A stretch of DNA of 64,000 nt from Loktanella sp. D2R18 (GCF_003318235.1 NZ_QOCG01000009.1:1-64000), one strand, 5' to 3'; counted from the stretch's first letter, positions 1-9,574 are shown. Made by a program: numbers and translations. The notes: generated by a model not told the origin, from the sequence alone.

Positions 1-188
<188 letters not shown>

Positions 189-223
189 TTATTAATTAAA
201 ATCAAGGGTATAATTGAATTTTA

Positions 224-313
224 TGGCGGACAGACAGGGATTCGAACCCTGGAGACGGTCTCCCGCCTACACACTTTCCAGGCGTGCGCCTTCGACCACT
301 CGGCCACCTGTCC
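224..313 (-). tRNA. tRNA-Ser (anticodon GGA)
   Basis: On the minus strand a 90-nt class II tRNA folds with acceptor GGACAGG pairing TCTGTCC, anticodon loop CTGGAAA (anticodon GGA), a long variable arm, T-arm CAGGG-TTCGAAT-CCCTG and an encoded 3' CCA at 226-224. Its 3' end points toward the IS3 remnant about 90 bp away. tRNA 3' ends are common insertion sites, but no duplicated tRNA end is visible inside the window. Confidence 0.96.
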
Positions 314-439
314 ATGGTGCGCGGTTTAGCCCTATCCGACGTCCCTTTGCAAGGGCCAATAGATATGTTTTTGCAGGTGTTTACGGCGTAGGCATCATCG
401 CCGTATGATACTGCAGACTAACCGGACCATAATCGCCCC

Positions 440-1576
440 ATGCCCCACAAATATCCGCCACAAAGCGACAACATAAGACGCGATTCAAACCGTCTGCAAA
501 CTGGCGCATTGATCATTATTGCCTTCGCGGTGGTCTTGTTCTTGCTTGTCCAAGCCCGGTTTATGCTGATCACACTGGCGACCGCGATCATTCTGTTCAG
601 CCTAACAAGCGACGTCATCAGCTTTATCGCGCGCCAAAGGGTCGGACCATTTCGTATTCCCAACGCGCTGGCGAGCCTTGTTGCGATGATTTTGATTGCA
701 GCGGCGCTTTTGATATTGACGTCAATCCTCTTGGCCCAAGTCAACACAGTCTTGGTCACCACCCTATCCTATACTGAACGCGCGCCATCGGCGATTGCCT
801 CGCTGTTTGCGTGGATGGGGGAAGACAGTGAAATGGCCGTGTTTAATGCGCTACGTTCCGTCAATGTGTCCAGCTATTTGCGTTCAGCGGCGGGCCAAGC
901 CAGCGGCATCATGCAGGCCACTGTTTTGGTGATCCTTTTTGTTGGCTTTTTGTTTGCCGAACGGATTTGGTTTCAGACCAAACTGGTCAATTTTGTCGGC
1001 AACGAGGCGCAAGCCGACCGGATCGGTAAAATCATCGCGTCGATCATTCATCGCGTGAACTATTACCTATTGGTAAAGACATTGATCAGCGCGATTACCG
1101 GGGCTTTGGTATTTTTGTTGGCTAAGGTTTTTGGGCTCGAGCTTGCGACATCCATCGGAATTTTGACATTTGTGTTGAATTTCATCCCCAACATTGGATC
1201 TATCGTGGCCACGTTCCTAATAGCCCTGATTGCCCATGTACAAATCGGCGAAGCCCCAATTACCTTGGCGATTTTTGTGATTTCGACAGTGATCCAATTT
1301 GTAAATGGCAGCATTATCGATCCGATGTTAATGGGGCGCGCGCTGCGTCTGTCGTCTTTTGGGATCATCCTATCGCTGGCCTTCTGGGGGGCTGTCTGGG
1401 GCGTGCCGGGCATGTTCCTATCGGTGCCGATCATGGTGATGATGCTTGTGGTGTGCAGCTACGTGCCGGGCTTACGCCCGCTCGCGATTTTGCTGTCACG
1501 TGAAGGGCTACCAGAAACGGAGCAAATGCTTGACCAACCGATTGAACGGGATCTATTTGGCCAAGACCGGCGCTAA
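440..1576 (+). CDS. AI-2E family transporter (PerM/TqsA-like membrane protein)
   Basis: This 378-residue protein has about seven or eight hydrophobic segments and the arrangement of the AI-2E transporter family (PF01594, formerly UPF0118): a hydrophobic pair near residues 25-60, a cytoplasmic stretch, then conserved membrane segments containing FVLNFIPNIGSI and DPMLMGRALRLSS, the family signature near the C-terminus. Members include the TqsA quorum-signal exporter and sodium/proton antiporter-like proteins, so the substrate cannot be deduced. It is monocistronic. Its stop overlaps the stop of the convergent M35-like gene by a few bases. Confidence 0.88.
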   Translation: MPHKYPPQSDNIRRDSNRLQTGALIIIAFAVVLFLLVQARFMLITLATAIILFSLTSDVISFIARQRVGPFRIPNALASLVAMILIAAALLILTSILLAQVNTVLVTTLSYTERAPSAIASLFAWMGEDSEMAVFNALRSVNVSSYLRSAAGQASGIMQATVLVILFVGFLFAERIWFQTKLVNFVGNEAQADRIGKIIASIIHRVNYYLLVKTLISAITGALVFLLAKVFGLELATSIGILTFVLNFIPNIGSIVATFLIALIAHVQIGEAPITLAIFVISTVIQFVNGSIIDPMLMGRALRLSSFGIILSLAFWGAVWGVPGMFLSVPIMVMMLVVCSYVPGLRPLAILLSREGLPETEQMLDQPIERDLFGQDRR

Positions 1577-2214
1577 TTGTTGCTACGCACCTCTGGTTTT
1601 CCGGGGACCAACTGGCGTGCGTAATACGTCACATCCTCTGTAAAATACTGATAGCTATCGGCATTATCGAGCGCCCGGCGTGCGTCAGTGCGCGCCATCT
1701 CGGCGCAATCACTGCGTGAATAACAATGGTCATCAGTATCCGCGACACTGATAAAGTGCGACAGCTCATGCACGATTGTGCCTTCGCGCGTGCCATTGTC
1801 ACTGCGCCGGGCCCCCGGCTGTAGCGCGGTCAGCGGTGGCAAAGTGAAAAACGGCGGGCAGAGGTGCATCAAGAAATGCTCGTTTGGATAGACCCACGCA
1901 TAGGTGCCCCCGCTACAGCCGTCGAAACCGTTGGGATCACAATGTGCGATGACATTGCCGCTTCGGATTGCGCCGACAATTGATTTGAGATTGGCGCGGA
2001 CGGTTTCTGCATTTTCCGTGCTGTATTCGCCGAACCAGCGTTCATATTCAGGCGTATCGCCAACGGCTGTTGCGGCGCGTAGGGTTAATTCTTTAGCGTT
2101 GCGAAAGGCGGTATCAACGATGTGCAGTTGCTCTTTATTGCAGCCCTCGAAATTATATGCCGCAGCAGAGCTCGCTAAAAATGTGATAATAATCAAAAGG
2201 CTATAACGCAGCAT
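1573..2214 (-). CDS. secreted M35-like (lysine-specific) metallo-endopeptidase
   Basis: The 213-residue product begins with a clear signal peptide (MLRYSLLIIITFLASSAAA) and is probably exported. It contains HELSHF (H149, E150, H153), the HExxH zinc motif, followed by a nearby Asp-rich segment (ADTDDH) that fits the Asp third ligand of aspzincins such as deuterolysin. Six or more cysteines suggest disulfides in the periplasm. It is the last gene of the minus-strand run starting at trgA and begins 3 bp after the alaX stop. Substrate unknown. It could be a structural homologue rather than an active protease, although the catalytic residues look intact. Confidence 0.75.
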   Translation of the reverse strand: MLRYSLLIIITFLASSAAAYNFEGCNKEQLHIVDTAFRNAKELTLRAATAVGDTPEYERWFGEYSTENAETVRANLKSIVGAIRSGNVIAHCDPNGFDGCSGGTYAWVYPNEHFLMHLCPPFFTLPPLTALQPGARRSDNGTREGTIVHELSHFISVADTDDHCYSRSDCAEMARTDARRALDNADSYQYFTEDVTYYARQLVPGKPEVRSNN

Positions 2215-2217
2215 CCT

Positions 2218-2934
2218 CTACTCCAAATGCAGATAGACCCGCCGGTTCTGGCGACCCTTTTTTTCAATCTTGCCAATCCGCACAGGACCAATTTCGCGCG
2301 TATTGGCCACATGGGTGCCCCCGCATGGTTGCAGATCAGCGGTTTCATTGCCAACCCCAATCCGTACAAGCCGGATTTTGCCATTGCCGCGTGGCGGTTG
2401 CACGGACATCGTTTTTACCAATTCTGGCTGCGCGTCCAATTCGTTTTGGGTGATCCATTCACTGCTCACATCCATGTCGCAGGCGATCAACCTGTTCAAA
2501 TCATCTTCCAACCCTGTTTTGTCGGCGGGGGCCTCGGGCATGTCAAAATCCAAACGCCCCTTATCAACAGCGATCGCGCCACCTGACACCGGCAGCGGAA
2601 TGACCACAGACAACAAATGCAGCGCCGTATGCATGCGCATCAGCCGGTGGCGACGATCCCAATTGATATCTTGGGTGATCGCCTCTCCTTTTTTTGGCAT
2701 CTTTGCTGGCTCAGCCGGGATCAAAACAACGGTATCATCGGGACCTTTGAGCGCCGTAGCGATATCAATCGCCCCATTGTCCCAAGTTAACGTGCCACTA
2801 TCGCCGGGTTGCCCGCCCGAGGTCGGATAGAATACCGTTTGGTCCAGAACGATCCCCCCTTCAGAGGTCACCGCAACCACCCTGCCCTTTGCTGCACGCA
2901 AATACGCGTCATCGCGAAATAGCAGGTCGGTCAT
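2218..2934 (-). CDS. alanyl-tRNA editing protein AlaX
   Basis: At 238 residues this is a free-standing homologue of the AlaRS editing domain. AlaX proteins hydrolyse Ser-tRNA(Ala) or Gly-tRNA(Ala) in trans. The two halves of the zinc site are present: HTALH at H102 and H106, and CGGTH at C204 and H208. The N-terminal part (FYPTSGGQPGD) matches the second-domain fold. There is no aminoacylation domain. The start overlaps the mechanosensitive channel stop by ATGA, which suggests translational coupling. A full alaS with its own editing domain lies at 56165-58822, so this is additional proofreading capacity. Confidence 0.9.
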   Translation of the reverse strand: MTDLLFRDDAYLRAAKGRVVAVTSEGGIVLDQTVFYPTSGGQPGDSGTLTWDNGAIDIATALKGPDDTVVLIPAEPAKMPKKGEAITQDINWDRRHRLMRMHTALHLLSVVIPLPVSGGAIAVDKGRLDFDMPEAPADKTGLEDDLNRLIACDMDVSSEWITQNELDAQPELVKTMSVQPPRGNGKIRLVRIGVGNETADLQPCGGTHVANTREIGPVRIGKIEKKGRQNRRVYLHLE

Positions 2935-5222
2935 GTCTTATCTCCATGCAGGGCTTCGGGGTTGCGCAGCCAAATGTCGCGCTGAGCAAAGGGAATTTCA
3001 ATCCCGGCTTCGGCAAATTTGCGGGCAATTTCGATGTTCATTTCTGACTTGGTGGCCAGCACATAGTTCACATCCCGCAAGATTGCTCGGATCTCAAAAT
3101 CGATTGAATCGGCACCAAACCCGGTAAATAGAACCGTTGGTGGCGGTGTCATGACGACCAGAGGATGCGCCTCTGCGATGTCGCGCAGGATCTTCATCAC
3201 CTGATCGATATCCGTGCCATAGGCGACACCAACGGGGACAATGACCCGCCCAACAAGGTTTCCACGCGTCCAGTTCGTGACTTGCCCGCTGACCAGATCA
3301 GCGTTTGGCACGATCACATCGGTCCGGTCGAATGTCTCAATCCGTGTCGAGCGCACTGAAATTGCACGTACATAGCCCATTTGGCCGCCCACTTCGATCC
3401 AGTCACCCTCGCTGACCGGGCGTTCAATCAGCAAGATAATTCCGGACACAAAGTTAGAGACAATATTTTGCAGGCCAAAACCAATACCCACCGATAAGGC
3501 ACCAGCGACAATAGCAAGGCTCGATAAATCGAGCCCCGCGCTCGTGATTGCGACAATGGCGGCCAAAATGATCCCGACATAGCCAAACCCTGCGACAATC
3601 GCGTTTTGCCCGCCCAGATCAAGCCGGGTACGCGGCAACACGGTCTTGCGCAGCGTGCCTTGGATCGTGCGGGTCAGCAGATACCCAAGCCCGAACACAA
3701 TCGCAAATGTCAAAAAGTCGGTGGGTGAAATCCGGGTATCACCAACCGAAAACCCCTCACGGAACCGCGTCCAAACCTCGATCAGGTCATCCACACGCGC
3801 GCCCCAAATCAGGGCAACCACGGGCAAAGCCACAATATAAAGCGCCAAATTAATCGCCACAGGTACCAAGGCCATTGTGCCGGTTTTGGGGGCGTCCTCT
3901 GCTTCGTTTGGTGCACTCAATTCATGAACAAGACGCTGCAAAATCAAGAGCATGCCGATGACGCTTAACGTATATAACCACGACAACATCAGGTCACGTC
4001 CCGCGCCGAACCCAAACGCAAGCATCAAAGGGGCGACGGCGGCGACGGCGATGGAAAGGTTCCCCACGATTGCGCGTACACGACCAGCTGAAAACACAAG
4101 CCCGGAGGCTTCAACAGGTTTTGACCCAATCGCCTTGCCCAAACGCCAGAGCAAGACACCCAAAATTACAATAACGGGCAGCGTAATTGCCGAAACGACG
4201 GCTGCGTCTTCGTCAATGGCCCCAACCGCAGCATCTAGCAATGACCCAAAAGCCAAGACCCAACCAATCGCCAAGCCATAGCGCCGCAGCCGCGCACGGC
4301 TTTCCATGCTATAGCCCAAATACCCAGTATCTTGTCCCGCAGGAAACAATTGCCGACTGATCCACCACGCAAAAACCACGGCAAAGCCGGCAGTTGGTAA
4401 TTTGCTCACAACGGCACCGCCGACAAGCCCAAATACCCCTAAGGTCTGCAGCCCAATCGTGAGCATGAACAAGCCCAAAACCGGGACAATAATCTGCACA
4501 AGTGACAGCAAAAACAGCCAAAGAGGCATCAGGCGCGTTTGGGTCTGTGCCAAATTCATACGCCATTTCGTCACCTGGCGACGTCCTGCCCCCAGCAGTG
4601 CGATCGCAACAATCAAAAAGAAAGACGCGCGTGGAATGTTCGAGAAGAGCGCTCCGGCTGCAATTTGTGCAGCAAACCCGGCCTGTGTCTCCGCCGCGGT
4701 GGTTACGCCAATATTCCAAACCGCTGCAACAGCCGGGCCGAAATACTGCGGGTTCAGCGGGCTTTCCCCTCGTTCGGTCAACGCATCGGTTTGTTGCTGC
4801 AAAACAATCGCGTCGAATTCCCCGATAAGCCCATTTGCGCGTGCATAGCTTTCTTCGGCCAATAGGCCCGGCGCGGCCAATGCTTGTCGCTGTGCAGCCA
4901 ATTCTGCGCGGCGATCTGCGATTGCTTCGGCTTCGTCACCAGTTTCTGGCACTAGGCCAAGTGCCGCGATCTGCGTGTCGACAGTTTTCAGCCGCCCAGC
5001 GTTGATGGTCGTGTCCGCCAAAAAGCGGTCTCGCCAGATAACGAGCTCTGCGCGTAGGCGCTGTATGGCAAAACGGGACGCGTCTTCGCGTCCCGCCATG
5101 CTTTCAGCGCGGGTGGCGATCTGTTCCCATGTCTGCGTCTCTGTCTCGGTCGCGTCCTGCGCTGCCCCGGCCAATGGCCAAAAGCACGCAAGGCACAACA
5201 TCAGAACAAAGCGATGGATCAT
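2931..5222 (-). CDS. MscS-family mechanosensitive channel with DUF3772-type N-terminus
   Basis: This 763-residue protein has a signal peptide (MIHRFVLMLCLACFWPLAGA), a periplasmic coiled-coil-prone region to about residue 180 typical of DUF3772-containing channels, about ten membrane helices, and a C-terminal MscS domain. The pore-lining and beta-domain region carries GIGFGLQNIVSNFVSGIILL and ERPVSEGDWIEV, both strongly MscS-like. Such channels release solutes under hypo-osmotic shock. The gene overlaps cysK upstream and alaX downstream by 4 bp each, so it sits inside the putative trgA-trgB-cysK transcript. A role there is inferred from position only. Confidence 0.9.
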   Translation of the reverse strand: MIHRFVLMLCLACFWPLAGAAQDATETETQTWEQIATRAESMAGREDASRFAIQRLRAELVIWRDRFLADTTINAGRLKTVDTQIAALGLVPETGDEAEAIADRRAELAAQRQALAAPGLLAEESYARANGLIGEFDAIVLQQQTDALTERGESPLNPQYFGPAVAAVWNIGVTTAAETQAGFAAQIAAGALFSNIPRASFFLIVAIALLGAGRRQVTKWRMNLAQTQTRLMPLWLFLLSLVQIIVPVLGLFMLTIGLQTLGVFGLVGGAVVSKLPTAGFAVVFAWWISRQLFPAGQDTGYLGYSMESRARLRRYGLAIGWVLAFGSLLDAAVGAIDEDAAVVSAITLPVIVILGVLLWRLGKAIGSKPVEASGLVFSAGRVRAIVGNLSIAVAAVAPLMLAFGFGAGRDLMLSWLYTLSVIGMLLILQRLVHELSAPNEAEDAPKTGTMALVPVAINLALYIVALPVVALIWGARVDDLIEVWTRFREGFSVGDTRISPTDFLTFAIVFGLGYLLTRTIQGTLRKTVLPRTRLDLGGQNAIVAGFGYVGIILAAIVAITSAGLDLSSLAIVAGALSVGIGFGLQNIVSNFVSGIILLIERPVSEGDWIEVGGQMGYVRAISVRSTRIETFDRTDVIVPNADLVSGQVTNWTRGNLVGRVIVPVGVAYGTDIDQVMKILRDIAEAHPLVVMTPPPTVLFTGFGADSIDFEIRAILRDVNYVLATKSEMNIEIARKFAEAGIEIPFAQRDIWLRNPEALHGDKT

Positions 5223-6244
5223 GCGGTTTCAAACACCGTTGGCAGATCTACATTTGCTTCAAGCCATGCAGGCACAGGCAGGTTCTTTTCGCGTAAGAAC
5301 GCCGGATTAAACAATTTGGACTGATACCGCGTGCCATAGTCACACAAGACCGTCACAATCGTATGCCCCGGCCCCATCTCGCGCGCCATCTGCATTGCGC
5401 CAGCGATATTCACCCCGGTCGAGCCGCCCATGCACAGACCTTCATTTTGCAACAAATCAAACACAATTGGCAGTGCTTCGACATCAGGAATGCGGCACGT
5501 AAAATCAGGCGTAAACCCTTCAAGGTTTGCAGTGATCCGCCCTTGCCCGATCCCTTCGGTGATCGAGTTGCCGGGGTTTTCTTCACCAGTATAGAGCTTA
5601 AACAACCCTGCGCCTTCGGGATCGGCAAGACCCACTTTGACCCCTTTGGGCTGCAATGCCATGCCAACACCCGCGACGGTCCCGCCTGAACCCGCCGCAC
5701 AAATGAACCCATCGACCTTACCGCCGGTTTGGTCCCAAATCTCGGGGCCTGTGGTTTCGATATGCGCTTGGCGATTGGCCACGTTGTCAAATTGATTGGC
5801 CCAAATAGCCCCGCCCGGCAGCGTCGCCTTGAGCTTCTCCGCGAGGCGCCCGGAATAGCGCACGTAGTTGTTAGGGTTCTTATACGGAACGGCTGGTACC
5901 TCGACCAATTGCGCACCTGCAAGCCGCAGCATGTCTTTCTTTTCTTGGCTCTGCGTTTCAGGGATCACGATGACGGTCTGAAATCCCATTGACGCCCCAA
6001 CAAGCGCAAGCCCAATGCCCGTGTTCCCAGCGGTCCCTTCGACAATCGTGCCACCCGGTTTCAGATCACCGCGTGCGATCGCGTCCTTGATCATGAACAG
6101 CGCCGCCCGGTCCTTGACCGATTGACCGGGGTTTAGAAATTCAGCCTTGCCTAAAATGGTACAGCCAGTCGCCTCTGATGCGGCGCGCAGCTTAATCAGT
6201 GGCGTATTCCCAACTGCATGGGCAAGGTCATTTCGGATGGTCAT
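5219..6244 (-). CDS. cysK: cysteine synthase A (O-acetylserine sulfhydrylase)
   Basis: The enzyme makes cysteine from O-acetylserine and sulfide with pyridoxal phosphate. Visible family features are the PLP lysine segment NPGQSVKDRA, the phosphate loop GTAGNTGIG, GSGGTVAGVG, and TEGIGQGRI typical of the rhodobacterial CysK subfamily. An in-frame ATG exists 15 bp upstream, but ATG 6244 is preceded by AAAGG at good spacing and gives MTIRND, so it is preferred (341 residues). It follows trgB by about 50 bp and overlaps the channel gene by ATGA. In Rhodobacter sphaeroides, cysK next to trgAB has been linked to tellurite resistance. Confidence 0.93.
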   Translation of the reverse strand: MTIRNDLAHAVGNTPLIKLRAASEATGCTILGKAEFLNPGQSVKDRAALFMIKDAIARGDLKPGGTIVEGTAGNTGIGLALVGASMGFQTVIVIPETQSQEKKDMLRLAGAQLVEVPAVPYKNPNNYVRYSGRLAEKLKATLPGGAIWANQFDNVANRQAHIETTGPEIWDQTGGKVDGFICAAGSGGTVAGVGMALQPKGVKVGLADPEGAGLFKLYTGEENPGNSITEGIGQGRITANLEGFTPDFTCRIPDVEALPIVFDLLQNEGLCMGGSTGVNIAGAMQMAREMGPGHTIVTVLCDYGTRYQSKLFNPAFLREKNLPVPAWLEANVDLPTVFETA

Positions 6245-6295
6245 GGTGGCGCCTTTCATTACGTCTACCCTGTGTAGAACCGCGCTCGCATGAAC

Positions 6296-7411
6296 TCAAG
6301 CCATCGCGCGCAGCCGATCATGATGGCGTGCAAGCCAATTGAGCATCAAAACTAACGGTCCCACTTGAATTTCACCGCTATCGGCAAGCGCCAAAGCCGC
6401 ATCAAATGTCATGGGGTGCAGGCGAATGTCTTCGCCCTCTTCAGCGAGACCACCCAGATAAGATGTCGTTTGCGGCAGATCGCACAGACCAATGTAGGTG
6501 TAGAAATAATCGGTCGTGGACCCCGGCGAGGCATAAAACGCACTGATGGGTTCGAGATGATCAAGCGTGACCGCTGCCTCTTCAAAGGCCTCGCGGTGTG
6601 CGGCCTGTTCTGGGGTTTCACGCGCATCTACGATACCCGCCACAGGCTCGAGCATCCATGGGTTTGGATCATTGCGCATTAGCGGGCCCATACGGACTTG
6701 TTCAACCAAGATTACCTTGTCACGCACCGGATCGTAAGGCAGCACAAACGCCGCATCGACCGCGATAAAAATCTCACGGCGCATCGGATCAGACCGGGAG
6801 CCATCGAACCGTTTATGATGCACATCAATGTCTTGCATCCGAAAAAAACCGCCCTGCGGTGGACGTTTTGCGAGAACCGTTATGTCATCGGATTGCGGAT
6901 CATGGCGCAGTGTTGCTGGTGTCGGCAATGTGCGATGCTTGGCCCAAGCCCGTGATTCAATCATCGGCCACATACGCCGCAACGTATCGGGCGTCGGTAG
7001 CGGATCGTGCGAAAACACCTCTGCGGCAGCCAACAACGCGGGTGCAAGGTGATCTGCCTCCCAGCATGCAAGCGACCAAGCTAGTTTATTCGCGCTAATA
7101 CCATCTGGCGGCATGTAGCAGGTCACCGGGGTATGGCCGCCTGTGGTCATCACCAAAACCGTTTCGGTTACATACCCAAATGCGCGCTCATATAGATCTA
7201 ACCGCGCGGCTTGCGCGGCATCGACCTCACGGTAGATAACACCACCAACATGTTGATCACTGGCTGGCGCAATGAAAGGCACAACATCCCCGGCGACGCC
7301 AAAGCGGACATAACCATCAAGCTTTGCAGCCTCAGTTACACAGGGCTTGCCGCCCGCGACCGCACAAAACAGCGGCTCCGACATCAACGTGCCGTAGACA
7401 AAGATATCCAT
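6296..7411 (-). CDS. trgB: TrgB-type protein: gamma-glutamylcyclotransferase-like domain fused to Nudix hydrolase
   Basis: Two domains share 371 residues. Residues 1 to about 120 resemble the AIG2/gamma-glutamylcyclotransferase fold, starting DIFVYGTLMSEPLF (YGxL motif) with a candidate catalytic Glu in LYERAFGY. Residues about 190-371 are an ADP-ribose-pyrophosphatase-like Nudix domain with a Nudix box variant running from GIVDARET to REAFEEAAV. The box ends in AA where the consensus usually has G, so activity may differ. This arrangement, 3 bp after trgA and upstream of cysK, matches the rhodobacterial tellurite-resistance gene trgB. The true substrate is unknown. Confidence 0.87.
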   Translation of the reverse strand: MDIFVYGTLMSEPLFCAVAGGKPCVTEAAKLDGYVRFGVAGDVVPFIAPASDQHVGGVIYREVDAAQAARLDLYERAFGYVTETVLVMTTGGHTPVTCYMPPDGISANKLAWSLACWEADHLAPALLAAAEVFSHDPLPTPDTLRRMWPMIESRAWAKHRTLPTPATLRHDPQSDDITVLAKRPPQGGFFRMQDIDVHHKRFDGSRSDPMRREIFIAVDAAFVLPYDPVRDKVILVEQVRMGPLMRNDPNPWMLEPVAGIVDARETPEQAAHREAFEEAAVTLDHLEPISAFYASPGSTTDYFYTYIGLCDLPQTTSYLGGLAEEGEDIRLHPMTFDAALALADSGEIQVGPLVLMLNWLARHHDRLRAMA

Positions 7412-7414
7412 TAA

Positions 7415-7855
7415 TTAGGGGTACCGTTTCGCGACGAATTCGGTTGCCCAAGCACATAAAACCCCACCGATCAGCACCGTTCCAATCATCTTGACGTCAA
7501 CGAAATAGAGCGCGAAATCAAAACTTTCAAGAAATGACGCCATGATAGCTTCCATCGGGCCATCATAGACCATGCGCATCGCTTGGGACATCATCTGGAA
7601 AAACCCCATGATATACAAAATGCAGAACGAAAACAAAAACGCCATGGTCAACCCTTGGCCCGTCGCCGCATTATAGCCTTTCCCCGCATGGGTGCCGCAA
7701 ATTTTCCACCCAAAGAAAAGCCCCAAGCCAGCGCAAACCGGAATCAAATAGTCTGGCGCGTTGGATTCAGGGAAATATGGCACAGAAATACCGGCAATGT
7801 ACCAGCCATAAAGGGCAAAAAATACGGCACCTGCGAGCCGTCCAGCAGTTGGCAT
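7415..7855 (-). CDS. trgA: TrgA family membrane protein (tellurite resistance locus)
   Basis: A small integral membrane protein of 146 residues with about four hydrophobic segments (GAVFFALYGWYIAGISV, LIPVCAGLGLFFGW, MAFLFSFCILYIMGFF, and a C-terminal helix). It starts the trgA-trgB-cysK run. ATG 7855 is chosen because AAGGAAG lies 8 bp upstream and gives MPTAGRLAG; the frame stays open for 14 more codons. The family is confined largely to Rhodobacteraceae, and its biochemical function is not established. Identification rests on synteny plus topology, so it is slightly less certain than its neighbours. Confidence 0.82.
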   Translation of the reverse strand: MPTAGRLAGAVFFALYGWYIAGISVPYFPESNAPDYLIPVCAGLGLFFGWKICGTHAGKGYNAATGQGLTMAFLFSFCILYIMGFFQMMSQAMRMVYDGPMEAIMASFLESFDFALYFVDVKMIGTVLIGGVLCAWATEFVAKRYP

Positions 7856-8139
7856 CAGAATTCTTCCTTGTCTCTTCACACCCCACCGCATTTGCATGCA
7901 ACAAGGATGGTTTCACCAGCATTTTCCGCGATCACACTGCGCCATGCAAGGGTACAACGAAAACGAGGCTTTTCACGTGGAAAATCCGGGCCACCTGCCT
8001 GCGATCTTATGTGGAAACGTTCCAAACCTCACCACGTATAAAATTTATTTTTTTCATAATATCAAATAACTACGCAACGCTTTCAATGCACCCAATGAAC
8101 AAACATCCTACCGCAGCAGTGTTGCCCGTTTGCCGCCGA
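7856..8139. other. intergenic leader of the trgA operon
   Basis: This 284-bp spacer separates the photolyase stop from the trgA start. No coding potential or RNA gene was recognised. It contains an AT-rich patch (8036-8065) with a good sigma-70-type promoter reading toward trgA, which would leave a leader of about 180 nt. Confidence 0.5.
8036..8065 (-). promoter_or_regulatory. candidate sigma-70 promoter for trgA-trgB-cysK
   Basis: On the minus strand, TTGATA (8065-8060) and TTATAC (8041-8036) are separated by 18 bp of AT-rich sequence. This is the best -35/-10 pair in the spacer. Assigned by eye only. Confidence 0.5.
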
Positions 8140-9561
8140 TTACGCAGTGTCGCGCACTTGATAAGCCGCAAGCGCGCGCGCGCGACCAGCTGAAACATCT
8201 ACAATCGGAGCCGGGTACATATCCGTTGGCTGCATTCCCCATCGCTTGGGGATCATATCAAAATAGGACAATGAAGCCGCGCTAGGCGCCAGATTGCCTT
8301 CGGCGATCCAGCGCGTGGCATAATTGTCCTCGGGGTCAAATTTCTTAAGCTGGGTCAACGGATTAAATATCCGAAAATAGGGCGATGCATCCGGCCCTGA
8401 CCCCGCCGCCCATTGCCAGCCCATCGCGTTGCTACAGGGGTCCCAATCGATCAGACACTCCGCAAACCAATCCAGACCGATTTTCCAATGGGTCAAAAGA
8501 TGTTTGGTTAAATAAGATGCAACGATCATCCGGCCCCTGTTATGCATCACGCCAGTGACATACATTTCACGCATCGCGGCATCGACGAAAGGCACGCCTG
8601 TGCGGCCCTGTTTCCACGCCGTTGTTTCAGCGGTTTCACCCGTATTCCACGGAAACTTATCCCACGCAGGTTTCCAGTTATCGGTCAATATATGCGGTGT
8701 GTGGTGGGCAAGGTGATAGGCAAATTCGCGCCACACAAGTTCACGCAAAAACACCTCGGCATCTGATTTTCCATCCTGCAGCGCGCCCCACCCTGCGTGC
8801 CAGCATTGGCGGGGACTGATTTCACCATAAGTCAAGTTTTCCGAAAGCCCCGAGGTGCCGTTTGCCCCCGGTTGATCGCGGCTTGTCGCATAGGTCAAAA
8901 GTTTATCTTCAACGAATTGATCCAACCGGTCATGTGCTGCGCCTTCGCCAACAACACAATGATGGGCCAGAATTTGCGCCCCGCGCTGCATCCCCGCAGC
9001 CAAATCCCATGACCGCAGGCTATCTGTTTCTGGCCAAATTTCTGGTGGTCGTAACTTAACAGGCGGCAACAATGGGGTGCCAACATCCTGAGTTCGGACA
9101 GTTTTCCACATCGGGGTAAAAACCTTGTAGAACCCGCCTGTTTTGGTGGTGACAGTCCACGGTTCAAACAACAGATGACCTGTAAAGCTCTGGGCGTCGA
9201 TGCCGGCATCCTTAAGCGCGGCCTTAACTGCCGTATCCCGGTCTTTATGCGATGGATCATAAAGCCGCGACCAGTAAACGGACGTGGCCCCAGTCTGGGC
9301 AATCAGGTCTTTTAGGACAGTTGGCGCGTCGCCATGCCGCAGAGTTAACCGGCTTTGGACGCTGCGCAACGTGCTGGAAAATTGATCGATGGCAAGCCCA
9401 AGACGCAGCTTCGCCGCGGCACCAAGGCCATCGACCAAGGGGTCTCGGATAAACACCGGGATAATCGGCCGCCCCGTTGACGCAGCTGCCGTCAGCGCGA
9501 CGTGATCTGACAAACGCAAATCACGCCGAAACCAAACAATAATAGGAGAATTGTCGCGCAT
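8140..9561 (-). CDS. phrB: deoxyribodipyrimidine photolyase (class I)
   Basis: This 473-residue flavoprotein would repair cyclobutane pyrimidine dimers using light. The N-terminal antenna domain starts IIVWFRRDLRLSDHVALT. The C-terminal FAD domain has ELVWREFAYHLAHH, MHNRGRMIVASYLTKHLL and WQWAAGSGPDASPYFRIFNP, the core cryptochrome/photolyase signatures. Length is normal for bacterial class I enzymes. It begins 13 bp after the acuI stop and probably shares its transcript. The antenna cofactor (folate or deazaflavin) cannot be decided by eye. Confidence 0.93.
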   Translation of the reverse strand: MRDNSPIIVWFRRDLRLSDHVALTAAASTGRPIIPVFIRDPLVDGLGAAAKLRLGLAIDQFSSTLRSVQSRLTLRHGDAPTVLKDLIAQTGATSVYWSRLYDPSHKDRDTAVKAALKDAGIDAQSFTGHLLFEPWTVTTKTGGFYKVFTPMWKTVRTQDVGTPLLPPVKLRPPEIWPETDSLRSWDLAAGMQRGAQILAHHCVVGEGAAHDRLDQFVEDKLLTYATSRDQPGANGTSGLSENLTYGEISPRQCWHAGWGALQDGKSDAEVFLRELVWREFAYHLAHHTPHILTDNWKPAWDKFPWNTGETAETTAWKQGRTGVPFVDAAMREMYVTGVMHNRGRMIVASYLTKHLLTHWKIGLDWFAECLIDWDPCSNAMGWQWAAGSGPDASPYFRIFNPLTQLKKFDPEDNYATRWIAEGNLAPSAASLSYFDMIPKRWGMQPTDMYPAPIVDVSAGRARALAAYQVRDTA

Positions 9562-9574
9562 TACCGCCGCCTGT

